NCBI GenBank assembly: GCA_963739175.1
Contig: CAVTZH010000007.1
Span: 186,001 to 250,000 of the forward strand
DNA length: 64,000 nucleotides
Source: VAZQ01 sp963739175
GTDB taxonomy: Bacteria; Pseudomonadota; Alphaproteobacteria; Rhizobiales; Xanthobacteraceae
Reading direction: 5' to 3'
In this document: piece after piece, positions 10,205 to 19,342 of the stretch
Numbering within the stretch: the stretch's first letter is position 1
Layout: every line of letters starts with the position of its first letter
Made by a program: the position numbers and the translations under genes
The notes under the pieces: model-generated
Told to the model about the DNA's origin: nothing
Databases searched by the model: none
The model's input: only the letters and a program-made list of their open reading frames with translations

Positions 10205-10720
10205 ATGATGAAGGCCGTTGCCAAGACGGTCGAGCCGGCTGATCGGGAAGCGCGGTTCGAGCACATCCGTCCGCTCTATCTCGAGGCCTTGACGCTGGTG
10301 GAGCGTTTGCACCGCCGGTTGCTCGACGTGATCAAGGACGAATTCGATCGCCGCAGCCGCGCCGACATCAACTCGGTCCAGGCGCTGTTGCTGTACAATA
10401 TCGGCGACAAGGAGCTGACCGCAGGCGAGCTGCGCACGCGCGGCTACTACCTCGGCTCCAACGTGTCGTACAATCTGAAGAAGCTCGTCGAGATGGGCTT
10501 CCTCGACCATCAGCGCTCGCGGATCGACCGCCGGTCGGTGCGCATCAAGCTGACCGACAAGGGCCGCGAGGTCCGCGACATCGTGGACGCGCTCTATCAG
10601 AAGCATGTTCGCACCGTTGAACAGGTCGGTGGCATCTCCTCCGACGAGTTCTCGACGCTCAACAAATCGCTGCACAGGCTCGAGCGGTTCTGGACCGACC
10701 AGATCCTGTACCGGCTATAA
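10205..10720 (+). CDS. ldtR: LdtR-type MarR transcriptional regulator
   Basis: A 171-residue winged-helix regulator. The recognition region 'SNVSYNLKKLVEMGFLDHQRS' and the wing 'IDRRSVRIKLTDKG' sit between N- and C-terminal dimerisation helices. The sequence closely resembles LdtR, which in Liberibacter and Sinorhizobium controls an L,D-transpeptidase and stress tolerance. No transpeptidase gene is nearby, so any such control would be in trans. It is intact, single-gene, preceded by an AT-rich gap and followed by a strong hairpin terminator. In many Hyphomicrobiales it sits next to glyA and nrdR; here 18 kb of catabolic genes separates them. Confidence 0.87.
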   Translation: MMKAVAKTVEPADREARFEHIRPLYLEALTLVERLHRRLLDVIKDEFDRRSRADINSVQALLLYNIGDKELTAGELRTRGYYLGSNVSYNLKKLVEMGFLDHQRSRIDRRSVRIKLTDKGREVRDIVDALYQKHVRTVEQVGGISSDEFSTLNKSLHRLERFWTDQILYRL

Positions 10721-10747
10721 AACCTACCGCGCTTACTGGCGGTCCTC

Positions 10748-10775
10748 GCCCCGGCCGAAAGGCCGGGGCTTTTTT
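10748..10775 (+). terminator. Rho-independent terminator of ldtR
   Basis: A perfect nine-base stem, GCCCCGGCC / GGCCGGGGC, with a GAAA loop and six T's right after it, 27 bases past the ldtR stop. Confidence 0.9.
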
Positions 10776-10825
10776 ATGTTTCGCGCTATACTACGCTCCG
10801 GGAAACGACAGGGAGCACGGGCGCG

Positions 10826-11795
10826 ATGGCGCGCATTTCCGCATGGTTGTTCGCGATTGTTCTGACGGCGGTGGCCGGTAGCGCGCAGGCGCAGACCGAC
10901 TATCCGGCGCGCCCGGTCAGGCTGGTGGTGCCGTTCGCGGCCGGTGGGCCGACCGACGTGGTGGCGCGCATCCTTGCCGACATGCTCTCGCGCGCGCTGG
11001 GGCGGGCAGTCGATCGTGATCGAGAACCGGCCGGGCGCCGGCACCATCGTCGCGACCGCGGCGGTCGCCAATGCGCCGAAGGACGGCTACACGTTTCTCA
11101 TTGCCACCAATTCGCTGCTGATCAATCCCGCGATCGGCCAGAAACTGCCTTACGACACGCTCAAGGATTTTGCCGCGGTCACCATGATCGCAACGCAGCC
11201 GGTCGCGCTGGTCGCCAACAAGGATTTCGCGGCGAACACGGTGAGCGAGCTGGTCGCGCTCGCGAAGAAGAGCGCCGAGCCGCTCAACTACACGTCGCCC
11301 GGCCCGCGCGGTGTCGGGCATCTCGCGGGCGAGCTGCTGCAACAGCGCGCCGGCATCAAGATGCAGCACATCAACTACAACGGCAGCGCGCCGGCGCTGG
11401 TCGACCTGATCGCCGGGCGGGTGCCGGTCATGTTCGACATCTGGCATTCGGCGAAACGCTACGTCGATACCGGGCAGATCAAGATCATCGCCGGCGCCAG
11501 CGCCGAACGGCTCAGCGATACGCCGAACACGCCCGCGATCGCGGAGACCTATCCGGGCTTTGCGGTGATGGCGATGAACGCGCTGTACGGCCCGTCGGGC
11601 ATTCCGGCGCCGGTGCTCACGAAAGTGTCAACCGACGTCCGCGCCATTGCGGAATCTTCCGAGTTCAGGGAGAAGACAAAACACCTCGGCATCCATACAT
11701 GGGGAACAACGCCGCAGGAGCTCGACGCCTGGACGCGTAACGAAATCGCGAACTGGGCGAAGGTCGCCAAGGCGGCCAACATTAAGGTAGACTAG
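10826..11795 (+). CDS. Bug/TctC solute-binding protein, classical type (frameshifted)
   Basis: Periplasmic binding protein of the tripartite tricarboxylate transporter (TTT) family, about 322 residues, with a Sec signal peptide ending 'GSAQAQTD'. Family marks are 'YPARPVRLVVPFAAGG', 'IVIENRPGAG', 'APKDGYTFL' and a C-terminal '...NWAKVAKAANIK'. Such proteins bind mono- or dicarboxylates, aromatic acids or nicotinate. One extra base near 11003 splits it. No TctA/TctB membrane genes are near. It precedes the CmcJ-like gene by 38 bases, so the two may form one unit. It is the first of nine SBPs here and belongs to the smaller classical group. Confidence 0.9.
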
Positions 11796-11833
11796 CTTTC
11801 TAATAGCTAGCCGTTGAGAAGAAGGAGATTGTC

Positions 11834-12667
11834 ATGAGCGCCCTCGCCGAAGTCGAAACCGTCCCCGACGTCATCGAAGCGACCGTCAACTACGTCCAGA
11901 ACAACGGCGAGAAGCTGTTCACCTATACCGGGGCGCCGGGTGGGAACGACAAGCGCCAGGGCGGCAGCTACGATCCGCGTACGGTGAAAATGCATAACGG
12001 ACGTCTGGAAACGGATCGCTTCGTGCTTGACCGCGATGGCTTCCGCTTCGTGCCGCACCCGACCAAGATGCGCGATTTCTACGACGAGGACGAAATCCGC
12101 AGCGTCTATTACCCGGAAATGATCGAGCTGATCAAAGCCGAGAGCGGCGCCAAGCGCGTGGTGGTGTTCGACCACACGCTGCGCACCGCCGACGACGAGA
12201 TGCGCGAGGCCAAGAAAATCCGCGAGGTCGTGCGGCGCGCGCACAACGACTATACCGAATGGTCGGGGCCGCAGCGGGTGCGCGACATCGTGCCCGACGA
12301 GGCCGAGGATCTGCTCACGCGGCGTTTCGCGATCGTGCAGGTGTGGCGCCCGATCCGCTATCCGGTCGAAACCTTCCCGCTGGCGATCTGCGATGCGCGC
12401 AGCGTCGCGTTCGACGACTTCATCATCTCCGAGCGCATCTATCAGGACCGCAAGGGCCAGACCTACGCCTGCGCCTACAATCCCAACCACCACTGGTACT
12501 GGTTCCCGCGCATGCGGCGCGAGGAGGCGCTGGTGTTCAAGGTCTATGACTCGCAGAAGGAAGGCGTGGCGCGCTGGACCGCCCACACCGCGTTCGAGGA
12601 CCCGACCACGCCGCCGAACGCCCGCCCGCGCGAGAGCATCGAGATCAGGACCCTGGCGTTTTTCTAA
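11834..12667 (+). CDS. CmcJ/NvfI-family oxidoreductase
   Basis: A 277-residue cytosolic protein of the family named for cephamycin CmcJ and fungal NvfI, related to 2-oxoglutarate/Fe(II) oxygenases. Regions recognised include 'DRFVLDRDGFRFVPHPTK', the putative metal site 'VVVFDHTLRTADDE', 'VWRPIRYPVETFPLAICD' and the Trp/His-rich 'NPNHHWYWFPRM'. Bacterial members act on unknown small molecules. AAGGAG lies six bases before the ATG. It follows the classical SBP gene closely, suggesting the SBP brings in its substrate. Its 3' end overlaps the convergent HupE-like gene by 23 bases. Confidence 0.8.
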   Translation: MSALAEVETVPDVIEATVNYVQNNGEKLFTYTGAPGGNDKRQGGSYDPRTVKMHNGRLETDRFVLDRDGFRFVPHPTKMRDFYDEDEIRSVYYPEMIELIKAESGAKRVVVFDHTLRTADDEMREAKKIREVVRRAHNDYTEWSGPQRVRDIVPDEAEDLLTRRFAIVQVWRPIRYPVETFPLAICDARSVAFDDFIISERIYQDRKGQTYACAYNPNHHWYWFPRMRREEALVFKVYDSQKEGVARWTAHTAFEDPTTPPNARPRESIEIRTLAFF

Positions 12668-14018
12668 GCGCGTCCGCCGCAATCCAGCGCCTGAGCCAGC
12701 TGTTTGCTGCCCACACCGCGGCCGCGAGTATCAACGCGGCCAAGAGCCCACGCATCGCGCTGGCGATGAAGGCGGCGTCGAGCGTGGGGAACGGAAATTT
12801 CGCGAGCTGAGCGCCCCGTTCGAGCATCCAATGCCAGCCGGTGTGCACCACCAGCGCTGATATGATGATGATGCCGAGGCGTTCGGGGACAACGTACCGG
12901 AACAGCACTCCAAGCGCCGGGACCAGCACGAGCAGCACGGCGATTTGGCCAAGCTCGACGCCGAGATTGAAGGCGAACAGCGACAAGACGAGATGGTCAC
13001 CTGAGAACTGCAGGGATTCGCGCAACGCGAACGAAAATCCGAATCCGTGCACGACCCCGAACGCGAAAGCGACGATCCAGCGATACTCCACGCCGCTTTC
13101 GCCGAGCGTTCCCTTCGCGGCCTGAACGATATTCTCCAGTGCCATGTAGACGATCGTGATGGCGATCAGCGTCTCGACGAGCGGTGGAAACCAGAGCGCG
13201 TCCGGTACGAAACCGAGGGCAGCCGCGATCAGTGAGATCGAGTGGCCGACCGTGAACGCGGTGACGATGATGACGAGCGGGCGCAACCGCCGGAACGGAA
13301 GCACGAGGCACAGCAGAAACAACAGGTGATCGATGCCTTCGAGGATGTGCCAGAAGCCTGACACGACGAAGCGCAGGGCAGCCTGGTGCCAGCGCGGATC
13401 GAGCGCGATCACGCCAGGATCGCCGTGAAACTCGAAGGCCCGCGTGGCGCCGTCGGGGGTCAGGAAGCGAAGCGTCGTCGTGACGGTGCGGGCGAACCGG
13501 TCGACGCGCAGCTGGATGGCGAATTCCGAGCGGTCGGACCGGATTGGATATTCGAGCAGCACATCGATGAACTGCTGGTTCCAATAGAGGTCCATGCTGC
13601 TGGGCAGGGGCGGGCCCTGCACATGCGCAAGCGCACTTTCATAGCTGCCGAAGGATTTGTCGGACGGAAGCGACACGCGAAAATTGGCGACGCGCGGGGA
13701 GAGCGGTGTGTCGTTTTCGAAGACTGTAATGTTGTCGGTGAGGTAGAGCTTGATCGCGCCGCGTAATGCGTCATCCGCGCGCGCAAGATCGAGGTAACCC
13801 GGTCCGCGGGTGGGATATTCGACTTCGACCAGCGCAGCGAGCGGCACGCGCAGCAGCAGGTAAGCCCGTTCACCGGCCGGCTTGAAAAAGGCGGTGATCT
13901 TCACGTCGTTGGGGATTTCATGCGCCGCTGCGCTGAACGCAATCGCGCATACGAGCAATGCGGTGAGCGTGGTGGTGGCGACGCGCCGCCAGAGCGCGGC
14001 AAATCTATGAAAACGCAC
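12645..14018 (-). CDS. HupE/UreJ-like membrane protein with periplasmic domain
   Basis: About 457 residues. A signal sequence ('ALLVCAIAFSAAAHEIPND') is followed by about 180 residues of predicted beta-rich periplasmic domain, then a HupE/UreJ_2 membrane domain of seven or so helices. Conserved parts are 'HILEGIDHLLFLLCLV', 'AFTVGHSISL' and 'GVVHGFGFSFALRES'. Relatives are implicated in nickel or other metal uptake; no hydrogenase or urease genes are near. The GTG at 14018 is chosen because GGGGAGA lies eight bases upstream and the signal peptide follows. The frame is open far upstream to 15554, but that part is antisense to the NHL gene and is not coding. Confidence 0.8.
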   Translation of the reverse strand: MRFHRFAALWRRVATTTLTALLVCAIAFSAAAHEIPNDVKITAFFKPAGERAYLLLRVPLAALVEVEYPTRGPGYLDLARADDALRGAIKLYLTDNITVFENDTPLSPRVANFRVSLPSDKSFGSYESALAHVQGPPLPSSMDLYWNQQFIDVLLEYPIRSDRSEFAIQLRVDRFARTVTTTLRFLTPDGATRAFEFHGDPGVIALDPRWHQAALRFVVSGFWHILEGIDHLLFLLCLVLPFRRLRPLVIIVTAFTVGHSISLIAAALGFVPDALWFPPLVETLIAITIVYMALENIVQAAKGTLGESGVEYRWIVAFAFGVVHGFGFSFALRESLQFSGDHLVLSLFAFNLGVELGQIAVLLVLVPALGVLFRYVVPERLGIIIISALVVHTGWHWMLERGAQLAKFPFPTLDAAFIASAMRGLLAALILAAAVWAANSWLRRWIAADALRKTPGS

Positions 14019-14171
14019 GCGTTTGATCTCCCCGATCGCTACGTTAGGAGAACTTGAAGCCGCCTTACAAGCCCCGCAGCTTCGCCTATAATGATCGCAA
14101 GCAAAAGGACGCCCCGGACTTGCTCGACTGCAAGTACATGCCAGGAAGGAAGATCGTTCGGGAGGACATCC

Positions 14172-15362
14172 ATGAAAAATCGCGCGGTCAAGCCAAGGTT
14201 CGTCTCTGCGATGGCGCTGGCGGCCGGCATTGTCGGGCTCGGCGTGGGCCAGGCGCTGCTGCAGCAGCATGCGGAAGCACAATCGGGTGTGACCGCCCCG
14301 ATGTTCGAGGTCGATCCGCTCTGGCCGAAACCGCTTCCCAACAATTGGCTGCTCGGCTGGACCATCGGTCTCTGGGTCGACGAGCAGGACCATATCTGGG
14401 TGATTCATCGCGGCGCCGGCGGACTGCACAACAATGAGCGAGGCGCCGAGCTCAGCCCGCCGATCGCCGAGTGCTGCCGCACCGCACCGCCGGTCCTCGT
14501 TTATGAACCGGGCGGCGGGCTCGTGCGCTCGTGGGGCGGTCCCGGCCAGGGCTATGAGTGGCCGCAGTCCAACCACGGCATTCATGTCGACTACAAGGGC
14601 AATGTCTGGATCGGCGGCAACGGCGCCAAGGATGCGCATGTCCTGAAGTTCACCAAGGACGGCAAGTTCCTGATGCAGGCCGGCAAGTTCGGCATGAGCG
14701 GAGGCAGCAACGATTCGGAGAACTTCGGCCGCGTGGCGAAGATCTGGGTCGATCCGAAAGCCAACGAAGCCTATATCGCCGACGGCTATGGCAACAAACG
14801 CGTGGCGGTGATCGACGCCGACACCGGCAAGATGAAGCGCTTCTGGGGCGCCTACGGCAACAAGCCCGACGACGCCAAAATGGGCCCCTATGATCCCAAG
14901 GCGGAGCCTGCCCAGCAGTTCCGCAACCCGGTCCACTGCATCGAACGGTCGAACGACGGGCTCGTCTATGTTTGCGACCGCGCCAACAACCGGCTGCAGG
15001 TGTTCACGGCCGAAGGCAAGTTCGTGAAGGAGGGGATTTACGCGAGGAACACGCTCGGCTCGGGCTCGGCCTGGGACATCGCGTTCACCCGCGACCCCGA
15101 GCAGCGCTTCATCCTGATGGCGGACGGGCAGAACTCGCGCGTGCGCATCATCGTGCGCGAAACGCTCGAGGAGATCACCGCCTTCGGCGCCGGTGGGCGC
15201 CAGCCGGGCATGTTCTATGGCGTGCACAGCATCGCGACCGATTCCAAGGGCAACCTCTACACGACCGAAACCTACGAGGGTAAGCGCCTGCAGAAGTTCG
15301 TCTACAAGGGCATCGGCACGGTCCCGCGCGGCTACCAGGGCGTGCTCTGGCCGCGGTCCTGA
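14172..15362 (+). CDS. Exported NHL-repeat beta-propeller protein
   Basis: A 396-residue protein with an N-terminal signal peptide ('AAGIVGLGVGQALL...') and several NHL-type blades, seen as repeated 'GIHVDYKGNVWIGGNG', 'IWVDPKANEAYIADGYGN', 'GLVYVCDRANNRLQVF' and 'SIATDSKGNLYTTETY'. It should fold as a six-bladed propeller in the periplasm, like peptidylglycine alpha-amidating lyase-type proteins, though its activity is unknown. GGAGG lies six bases before the chosen ATG; an earlier in-frame ATG lacks this site. It precedes two amidohydrolase genes on the same strand and may act with them. Confidence 0.8.
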   Translation: MKNRAVKPRFVSAMALAAGIVGLGVGQALLQQHAEAQSGVTAPMFEVDPLWPKPLPNNWLLGWTIGLWVDEQDHIWVIHRGAGGLHNNERGAELSPPIAECCRTAPPVLVYEPGGGLVRSWGGPGQGYEWPQSNHGIHVDYKGNVWIGGNGAKDAHVLKFTKDGKFLMQAGKFGMSGGSNDSENFGRVAKIWVDPKANEAYIADGYGNKRVAVIDADTGKMKRFWGAYGNKPDDAKMGPYDPKAEPAQQFRNPVHCIERSNDGLVYVCDRANNRLQVFTAEGKFVKEGIYARNTLGSGSAWDIAFTRDPEQRFILMADGQNSRVRIIVRETLEEITAFGAGGRQPGMFYGVHSIATDSKGNLYTTETYEGKRLQKFVYKGIGTVPRGYQGVLWPRS

Positions 15363-15419
15363 ACGCCACACCGTGAGGCGAGCCGGCGCACAGGAACGAG
15401 TTTCCGTGTACATTGCGGC

Positions 15420-16488
15420 ATGACCGCCACAAGAGCCGCCATCGATTGCGACGTGCATCCGGCAGTGCCGAGCCTCAAGGCACTGCTGCCGCACTTCGAC
15501 GACTACTGGCGCAACTCGATCGCCGAGCGCGGCATTCCCGGGCTTCGAGAGCAACTCCTATCCGCCGCGCGCGCCCATTTCCGTACGGCAGGACTGGAAG
15601 GGTCCGAACGGCAGCGCCGCGAACGACGTGACCGCGCTGTCGGCGCAGGTGCTCGACCGGCTCGGCGCCGGGCATGCCATCCTCAACTGCCTCTACGGCG
15701 CGCATCTGCCCTACAGCGAGGACATGGGCGTCGCGGTTGCGAAGGCGGTCAACAATTACATCGCCAAGGAATGGCTCGACCGCGATCCGCGGCTGCGCGC
15801 CTCGATCGTGGTGCCGACCCAGAACATCGAATACGCCGTCGACGAGATCGAGCGCGTCGCGCCCGACAAGCGGTTCGTGCAGATCCAGCTCGTCACCATG
15901 CAGGAGACGCCGCTCGGGCGCCGGCACTGGTGGCCGCTGTTCGCCGCGGCGGAGAAGCATGACCTGCCGATCGGCATCCATCCCGGCTCGACCTACCGGC
16001 AGTCGATGACCTCGCTTGGCTGGCCGAGCTACTACGTCGAGGACTATGTGTCCTATGCGCAGGCGTTCCAGTCGCAGCTCGGCAGCCTGATCTGCGAGGG
16101 CGCCTTCGCCAAGTTCCCTAAGCTCAAGGTGGTGCTCATGGAATCGGGCGTCACCTGGCTGCCCGGGTTCCTGTGGCGGCTGTCGAAATTCTGGCGCGGC
16201 ATCCGCTCGGAGGTGCCCTGGGTCGACCGGCCGCCGAAGGAGATCGTGCGCGACCATGTGCGGCTGACCATCCAGCCGTTCGACGCCCCGGACGACCCTG
16301 CCATTACCGAACAGATGGTCGATCACCTCGATTCCGATGATATACTGCTCTACGCATCGGATTTCCCGCACTGGCAGTTCGACGGCGACGACGCCCTGCC
16401 GCGGGGCTTGCCGGAATCGCTCAAGAGGAAGATTCTGGTCGACAATCCGCTTGCGACCTATCCGCGCCTCAGGGAGGACGCCCGATGA
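15420..16488 (+). CDS. Amidohydrolase-2 family protein (frameshifted)
   Basis: A 355-residue TIM-barrel metal enzyme. The metal ligands are the DxH of 'IDCDVHPAV', 'GIHPGST', 'MESGVTWLPGFLWR' and the aspartate in 'YASDFPHWQFD', a pattern typical of decarboxylating members such as 5-carboxyvanillate or gamma-resorcylate decarboxylase. An extra base near 15543 splits off the first 40 residues; skipping it restores 'GFESNSYPPRAPISVRQDW'. The stop overlaps the start of the next amidohydrolase by four bases (ATGA), so the pair is translationally coupled and may form a hetero-oligomer or act in sequence. Confidence 0.85.
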
Positions 16489-17585
16489 ACATCGAAGTGC
16501 GGCAGGCCGACGTCCGCTCGAACAGCAAGCTCAAGATCGTCGACGTCGACATCCATCCCAAGAGCTCGGTCGAGGACCTCAAGCCCTATCTGAGCAAGCG
16601 CTGGTGGGACCATGTCACCACCTACGGCGCGCGCCAGCGCCAGGGCTACCTCAAGGGCTTTCCCTATCCCAAGATGCAGCCGCTGGCCTCGCGCCGCGAC
16701 TCGTGGCCGCCGGACGGCGGACTGCCGGGGAGCAATCTTGCTTTCATGAAGCAGCAGTTCCTCGACGCCTATCCGATCGAATACGCGATCATGAATCCGC
16801 TCTCGCCGACCGGGCAGGGCGACCAGAATTCCGAATTCTCCGCCGCCATGGCCTATGCGTCGAACGAGTTCCAGCTCGAAGGCTGGAACAAGCAGGACCA
16901 GCGGCTGCTCGCCTCCGTCGTCGTGCCGTTTGAGGACGGCGATGCGACGCGCGTCGAGGTCAAGCGCCGCACCGGCGACAAGCGCTTCGCGCATGTGCTG
17001 CTCAAGACCCGCACCAACGATCTCCTCGGCAAGAAGCAATACTGGCCGGTCTACGAAGCCGCGATCGAAGCCGGGCTGCCGATCGGCATCCATGTGTTCG
17101 GCACCAGCGGGCGGCCTGCGAGCAGCACCGGCTGGCCGTCGTTCTACATCGAGGACATGACCGAGCATGCTTCGTGCTGCCAGGCGCAGGTCGCGAGCCT
17201 CATCCTCGAAGGCGTGTTCGAGCGCTATCCCGAGCTCAAGATCGTGATGATCGAGGCCGGTTTCGGCTGGATGCCGTCGCTCGGCTGGCGCATGGACAAG
17301 AACTGGAAGAAGCTCAAGGACGAGGTCCCGCACCTGAAGAAGGCGCCGTCGGAATATATGCGCGAGCATATCTGGGTCTCGACCCAGCCGATGGAGGAGA
17401 CCGAGCGGCCGGAGCAACTGCTCGACACCATGAAGTGGATCGGCTTCGACAAGATCATGTTCTCGTCCGACTATCCGCACTGGGATTTCGACGATCCGTT
17501 CCTCGCTTTGCCGCCGTCGCTCGACGAGGCGACCCGCAACAAGATCTTCTGCGAGAACGCGCGCGCTCTCTACCGGCTCGACTGA
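16485..17585 (+). CDS. Amidohydrolase-2 family protein
   Basis: An intact 366-residue paralogue of the preceding gene. It has the DxH motif in 'IVDVDIHPKSS', 'GIHVFGTSGRP', 'MIEAGFGWMPSLGWRMDKNWK' in part, and 'FSSDYPHWDFDDP'. The tryptophan-rich barrel end and 'SSDYPHWD' are hallmarks of the decarboxylase-like amidohydrolase-2 group. It is coupled to the upstream paralogue by an ATGA overlap and followed 18 bases later by a Rieske ferredoxin, then DUF6898 and TauD-like genes, all on one strand. This order suggests one catabolic operon acting on an aromatic acid. Confidence 0.87.
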   Translation: MNIEVRQADVRSNSKLKIVDVDIHPKSSVEDLKPYLSKRWWDHVTTYGARQRQGYLKGFPYPKMQPLASRRDSWPPDGGLPGSNLAFMKQQFLDAYPIEYAIMNPLSPTGQGDQNSEFSAAMAYASNEFQLEGWNKQDQRLLASVVVPFEDGDATRVEVKRRTGDKRFAHVLLKTRTNDLLGKKQYWPVYEAAIEAGLPIGIHVFGTSGRPASSTGWPSFYIEDMTEHASCCQAQVASLILEGVFERYPELKIVMIEAGFGWMPSLGWRMDKNWKKLKDEVPHLKKAPSEYMREHIWVSTQPMEETERPEQLLDTMKWIGFDKIMFSSDYPHWDFDDPFLALPPSLDEATRNKIFCENARALYRLD

Positions 17586-17602
17586 GCCGCCCTGTTGGTT
17601 TG

Positions 17603-18016
17603 ATGGCCAGTCACGTCGTCGCCGCCGTCGATGAAATTCCGCCCGGCCAGCGCAAGCTGGTCGAAGTCGCCGGCCGCAACATCGTGGTATTCAATCTCGC
17701 CGGCGACTTCTTCGCGCTCAACAACCGCTGCCCGCACCGCGGCGGCAGCCTGGCGCACGGCATCCAGACCGCAGTCGTGGAGTCGAAGGTGCCGGGCGAA
17801 TATCTCTGCTCGCGCCCCGGTGAGATGGTGAAGTGCCCCTGGCACGGCTGGGAATTCGATATCCGCACCGGCAAATCCTGGTGCGACCCGACACGGATGC
17901 GAATCCGGCAATACACGGTGACGGTCAAGGAAGGCCGTGAGCTGGTCGAGGGGCCTTACGTCGCGGAGTCCTTCCCGGTCCGGGTCGAAAACAACTACGT
18001 CGTCGTCGAGGCATAA
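17603..18016 (+). CDS. Rieske [2Fe-2S] ferredoxin
   Basis: A 137-residue soluble Rieske protein. The cluster ligands are 'CPHRGG' (Cys-x-His) and 'CPWHGWEFD' (Cys-x2-His), separated by a longer insert than in plain ferredoxins, as in the N-terminal domain of ring-hydroxylating oxygenases. No catalytic non-heme iron domain follows, so it is an electron carrier or regulatory subunit. The ATG at 17603 directly precedes the first beta strand. Its place after two amidohydrolases and before an iron dioxygenase suggests it feeds electrons to a pathway enzyme, although TauD-type enzymes do not need one. Confidence 0.88.
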   Translation: MASHVVAAVDEIPPGQRKLVEVAGRNIVVFNLAGDFFALNNRCPHRGGSLAHGIQTAVVESKVPGEYLCSRPGEMVKCPWHGWEFDIRTGKSWCDPTRMRIRQYTVTVKEGRELVEGPYVAESFPVRVENNYVVVEA

Positions 18017-18019
18017 CTC

Positions 18020-18258
18020 ATGCCCGATGACCCTTCACAACAGCGCGAAATCTATTTCGAGTTCGTCGCCATCGGCCGCCATGTGAAGGTCTCCGCGATC
18101 GACGCGGCGACCGGCACCGAAGTCAGCGTCATGGGCCCGGCCACGGCATCGCGGGCCGACTTGCAGCGGCTGGCGCTGCAGAAGCTTCAAGCGCGGCTGA
18201 AAGCGCGGCCGTTGAGCCGTATTCCCGGCCGCACGATTCCGGCCTACCATGCGGGTAA
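18020..18258 (+). CDS. DUF6898-like small protein (3' end uncertain)
   Basis: A short basic protein beginning 'MPDDPSQQREIYFEFVAIG'. Its 'VKVSAIDAATGTEVSVMGPA' segment matches DUF6898, a small family of Bradyrhizobium relatives with unknown function. It starts three bases after the Rieske stop. The open frame runs on to 18760 but the residues after about 75 look like shadow coding over the dioxygenase. One missing G in the GGG run at 18253-18255 would give a natural end '...PAYHAG' at TAA 18256-18258, which I adopt. The end is therefore inference. Confidence 0.6.
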
Positions 18259-18287
18259 CGAAGAAACCGCGAGAAGGAATCGCCCCA

Positions 18288-19169
18288 ATGGCCCAAATGC
18301 AAGACGTCCTCGAGATCCAGGTCGTGCCGCTGTCGTCCGCCTGTGGCGCGGAGATCAGGGGCGTGGATCTCACCAAGCCGCTGTCGCGCGAGACCGTGGA
18401 GGCGATCCGGGACGCCTGGAACAAGCATCTGGTGCTCGTCTTCCGCGGCCAGACCATCTCGCAGGATCAGCAACTCACCTTCGCGTCCTATTTCGGCGAT
18501 CTCGGCTCGCGCAAGAAGGCGCCCGAGAAACTGCGCGCCCGCGCCGAAGGCACCCAACAGGACCACGAGAAGGTTCTGCTGGTCAGCAACATCAAGGACG
18601 ACAACGGCGTCCCGATCGGCGCCTTCGGCGAGGGCGACTTCTGGTTCCACATCGATTCCGGTTATTCGGCCAAGCCCTACCAGTACACGTTCCTCTATGC
18701 GCTCGAATTGCCGTCGACCGGCGGCAACACCATGTTCTCGAACATGTACAAGGCCTATGACGCGGTGCCGGAGGCGATCAAGCAGAAGCTTGCCGGCAAG
18801 CGCGCGCTGCACATCCACGAATACAACCGCGCGCGGCAGGCCGATGCCTCGGGCGACATCAGCAACATCCCGCACCACTACCACCCGGTGTTCGTCAGCC
18901 ATCCGTACACCGGCAGGAAGACGCTGTTCGTCGACCGCCTGATGACCACCGCGCTCGAAGGCTTCGATGCGGCGGAGGGCGCCGCGATCCTCGACCAGCT
19001 CTACGACATCGGCGAGCGGCGCGAATTCATCTACGAGCACGTCTGGCAGCTCGGCGACTTCCTGATGTGGGACAATCGCGCGACTATCCACGCCCGCACC
19101 GACTTCCCGAAAGAGGAGCGCCGGCTGCTGCGCCGCTGCACGGTCGAGGGCGATCTGATCCGGGAGTGA
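18288..19169 (+). CDS. TauD/TfdA-family Fe(II)/2-oxoglutarate dioxygenase
   Basis: A 293-residue non-heme iron oxygenase. The facial triad is visible as the HxD of 'WFHIDSGY' (about residue 120) and the distal histidine in 'TIHARTDFP', followed by the 2-oxoglutarate-binding arginines in 'ERRLLRRCTV'. Family members hydroxylate taurine, 2,4-D, sulfonates or other small acids. I chose ATG 18288 because AAGGA lies nine bases upstream; earlier in-frame ATG 18249 has no ribosome site. It ends the amidohydrolase, Rieske, DUF6898 run, and an uptake and oxidation role for an aromatic or sulfonated acid is plausible but unproven. Confidence 0.88.
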   Translation: MAQMQDVLEIQVVPLSSACGAEIRGVDLTKPLSRETVEAIRDAWNKHLVLVFRGQTISQDQQLTFASYFGDLGSRKKAPEKLRARAEGTQQDHEKVLLVSNIKDDNGVPIGAFGEGDFWFHIDSGYSAKPYQYTFLYALELPSTGGNTMFSNMYKAYDAVPEAIKQKLAGKRALHIHEYNRARQADASGDISNIPHHYHPVFVSHPYTGRKTLFVDRLMTTALEGFDAAEGAAILDQLYDIGERREFIYEHVWQLGDFLMWDNRATIHARTDFPKEERRLLRRCTVEGDLIRE

Positions 19170-19342
19170 GACCCGCGCGCGACCCATAGGCAGCCCGCCG
19201 CGCCTCTGTTAAATTGGAATACTTCGTAACTGCCGGGAGGGACGTTCCGGCACCTCGGGCGCGCGGCCGTAAGCCGTGCGTCGACATAAACCAAGCAACA
19301 ACGAATGGCGTCGCCGACGGGCGATGCCCCGGGAGGGTGCGA

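Noticed and set aside
12645..15554. A 969-codon minus-strand open frame.
   Set aside because: Only the part below 14018 encodes the HupE-like protein. The rest is antisense to the NHL gene and reflects GC-rich codon bias.
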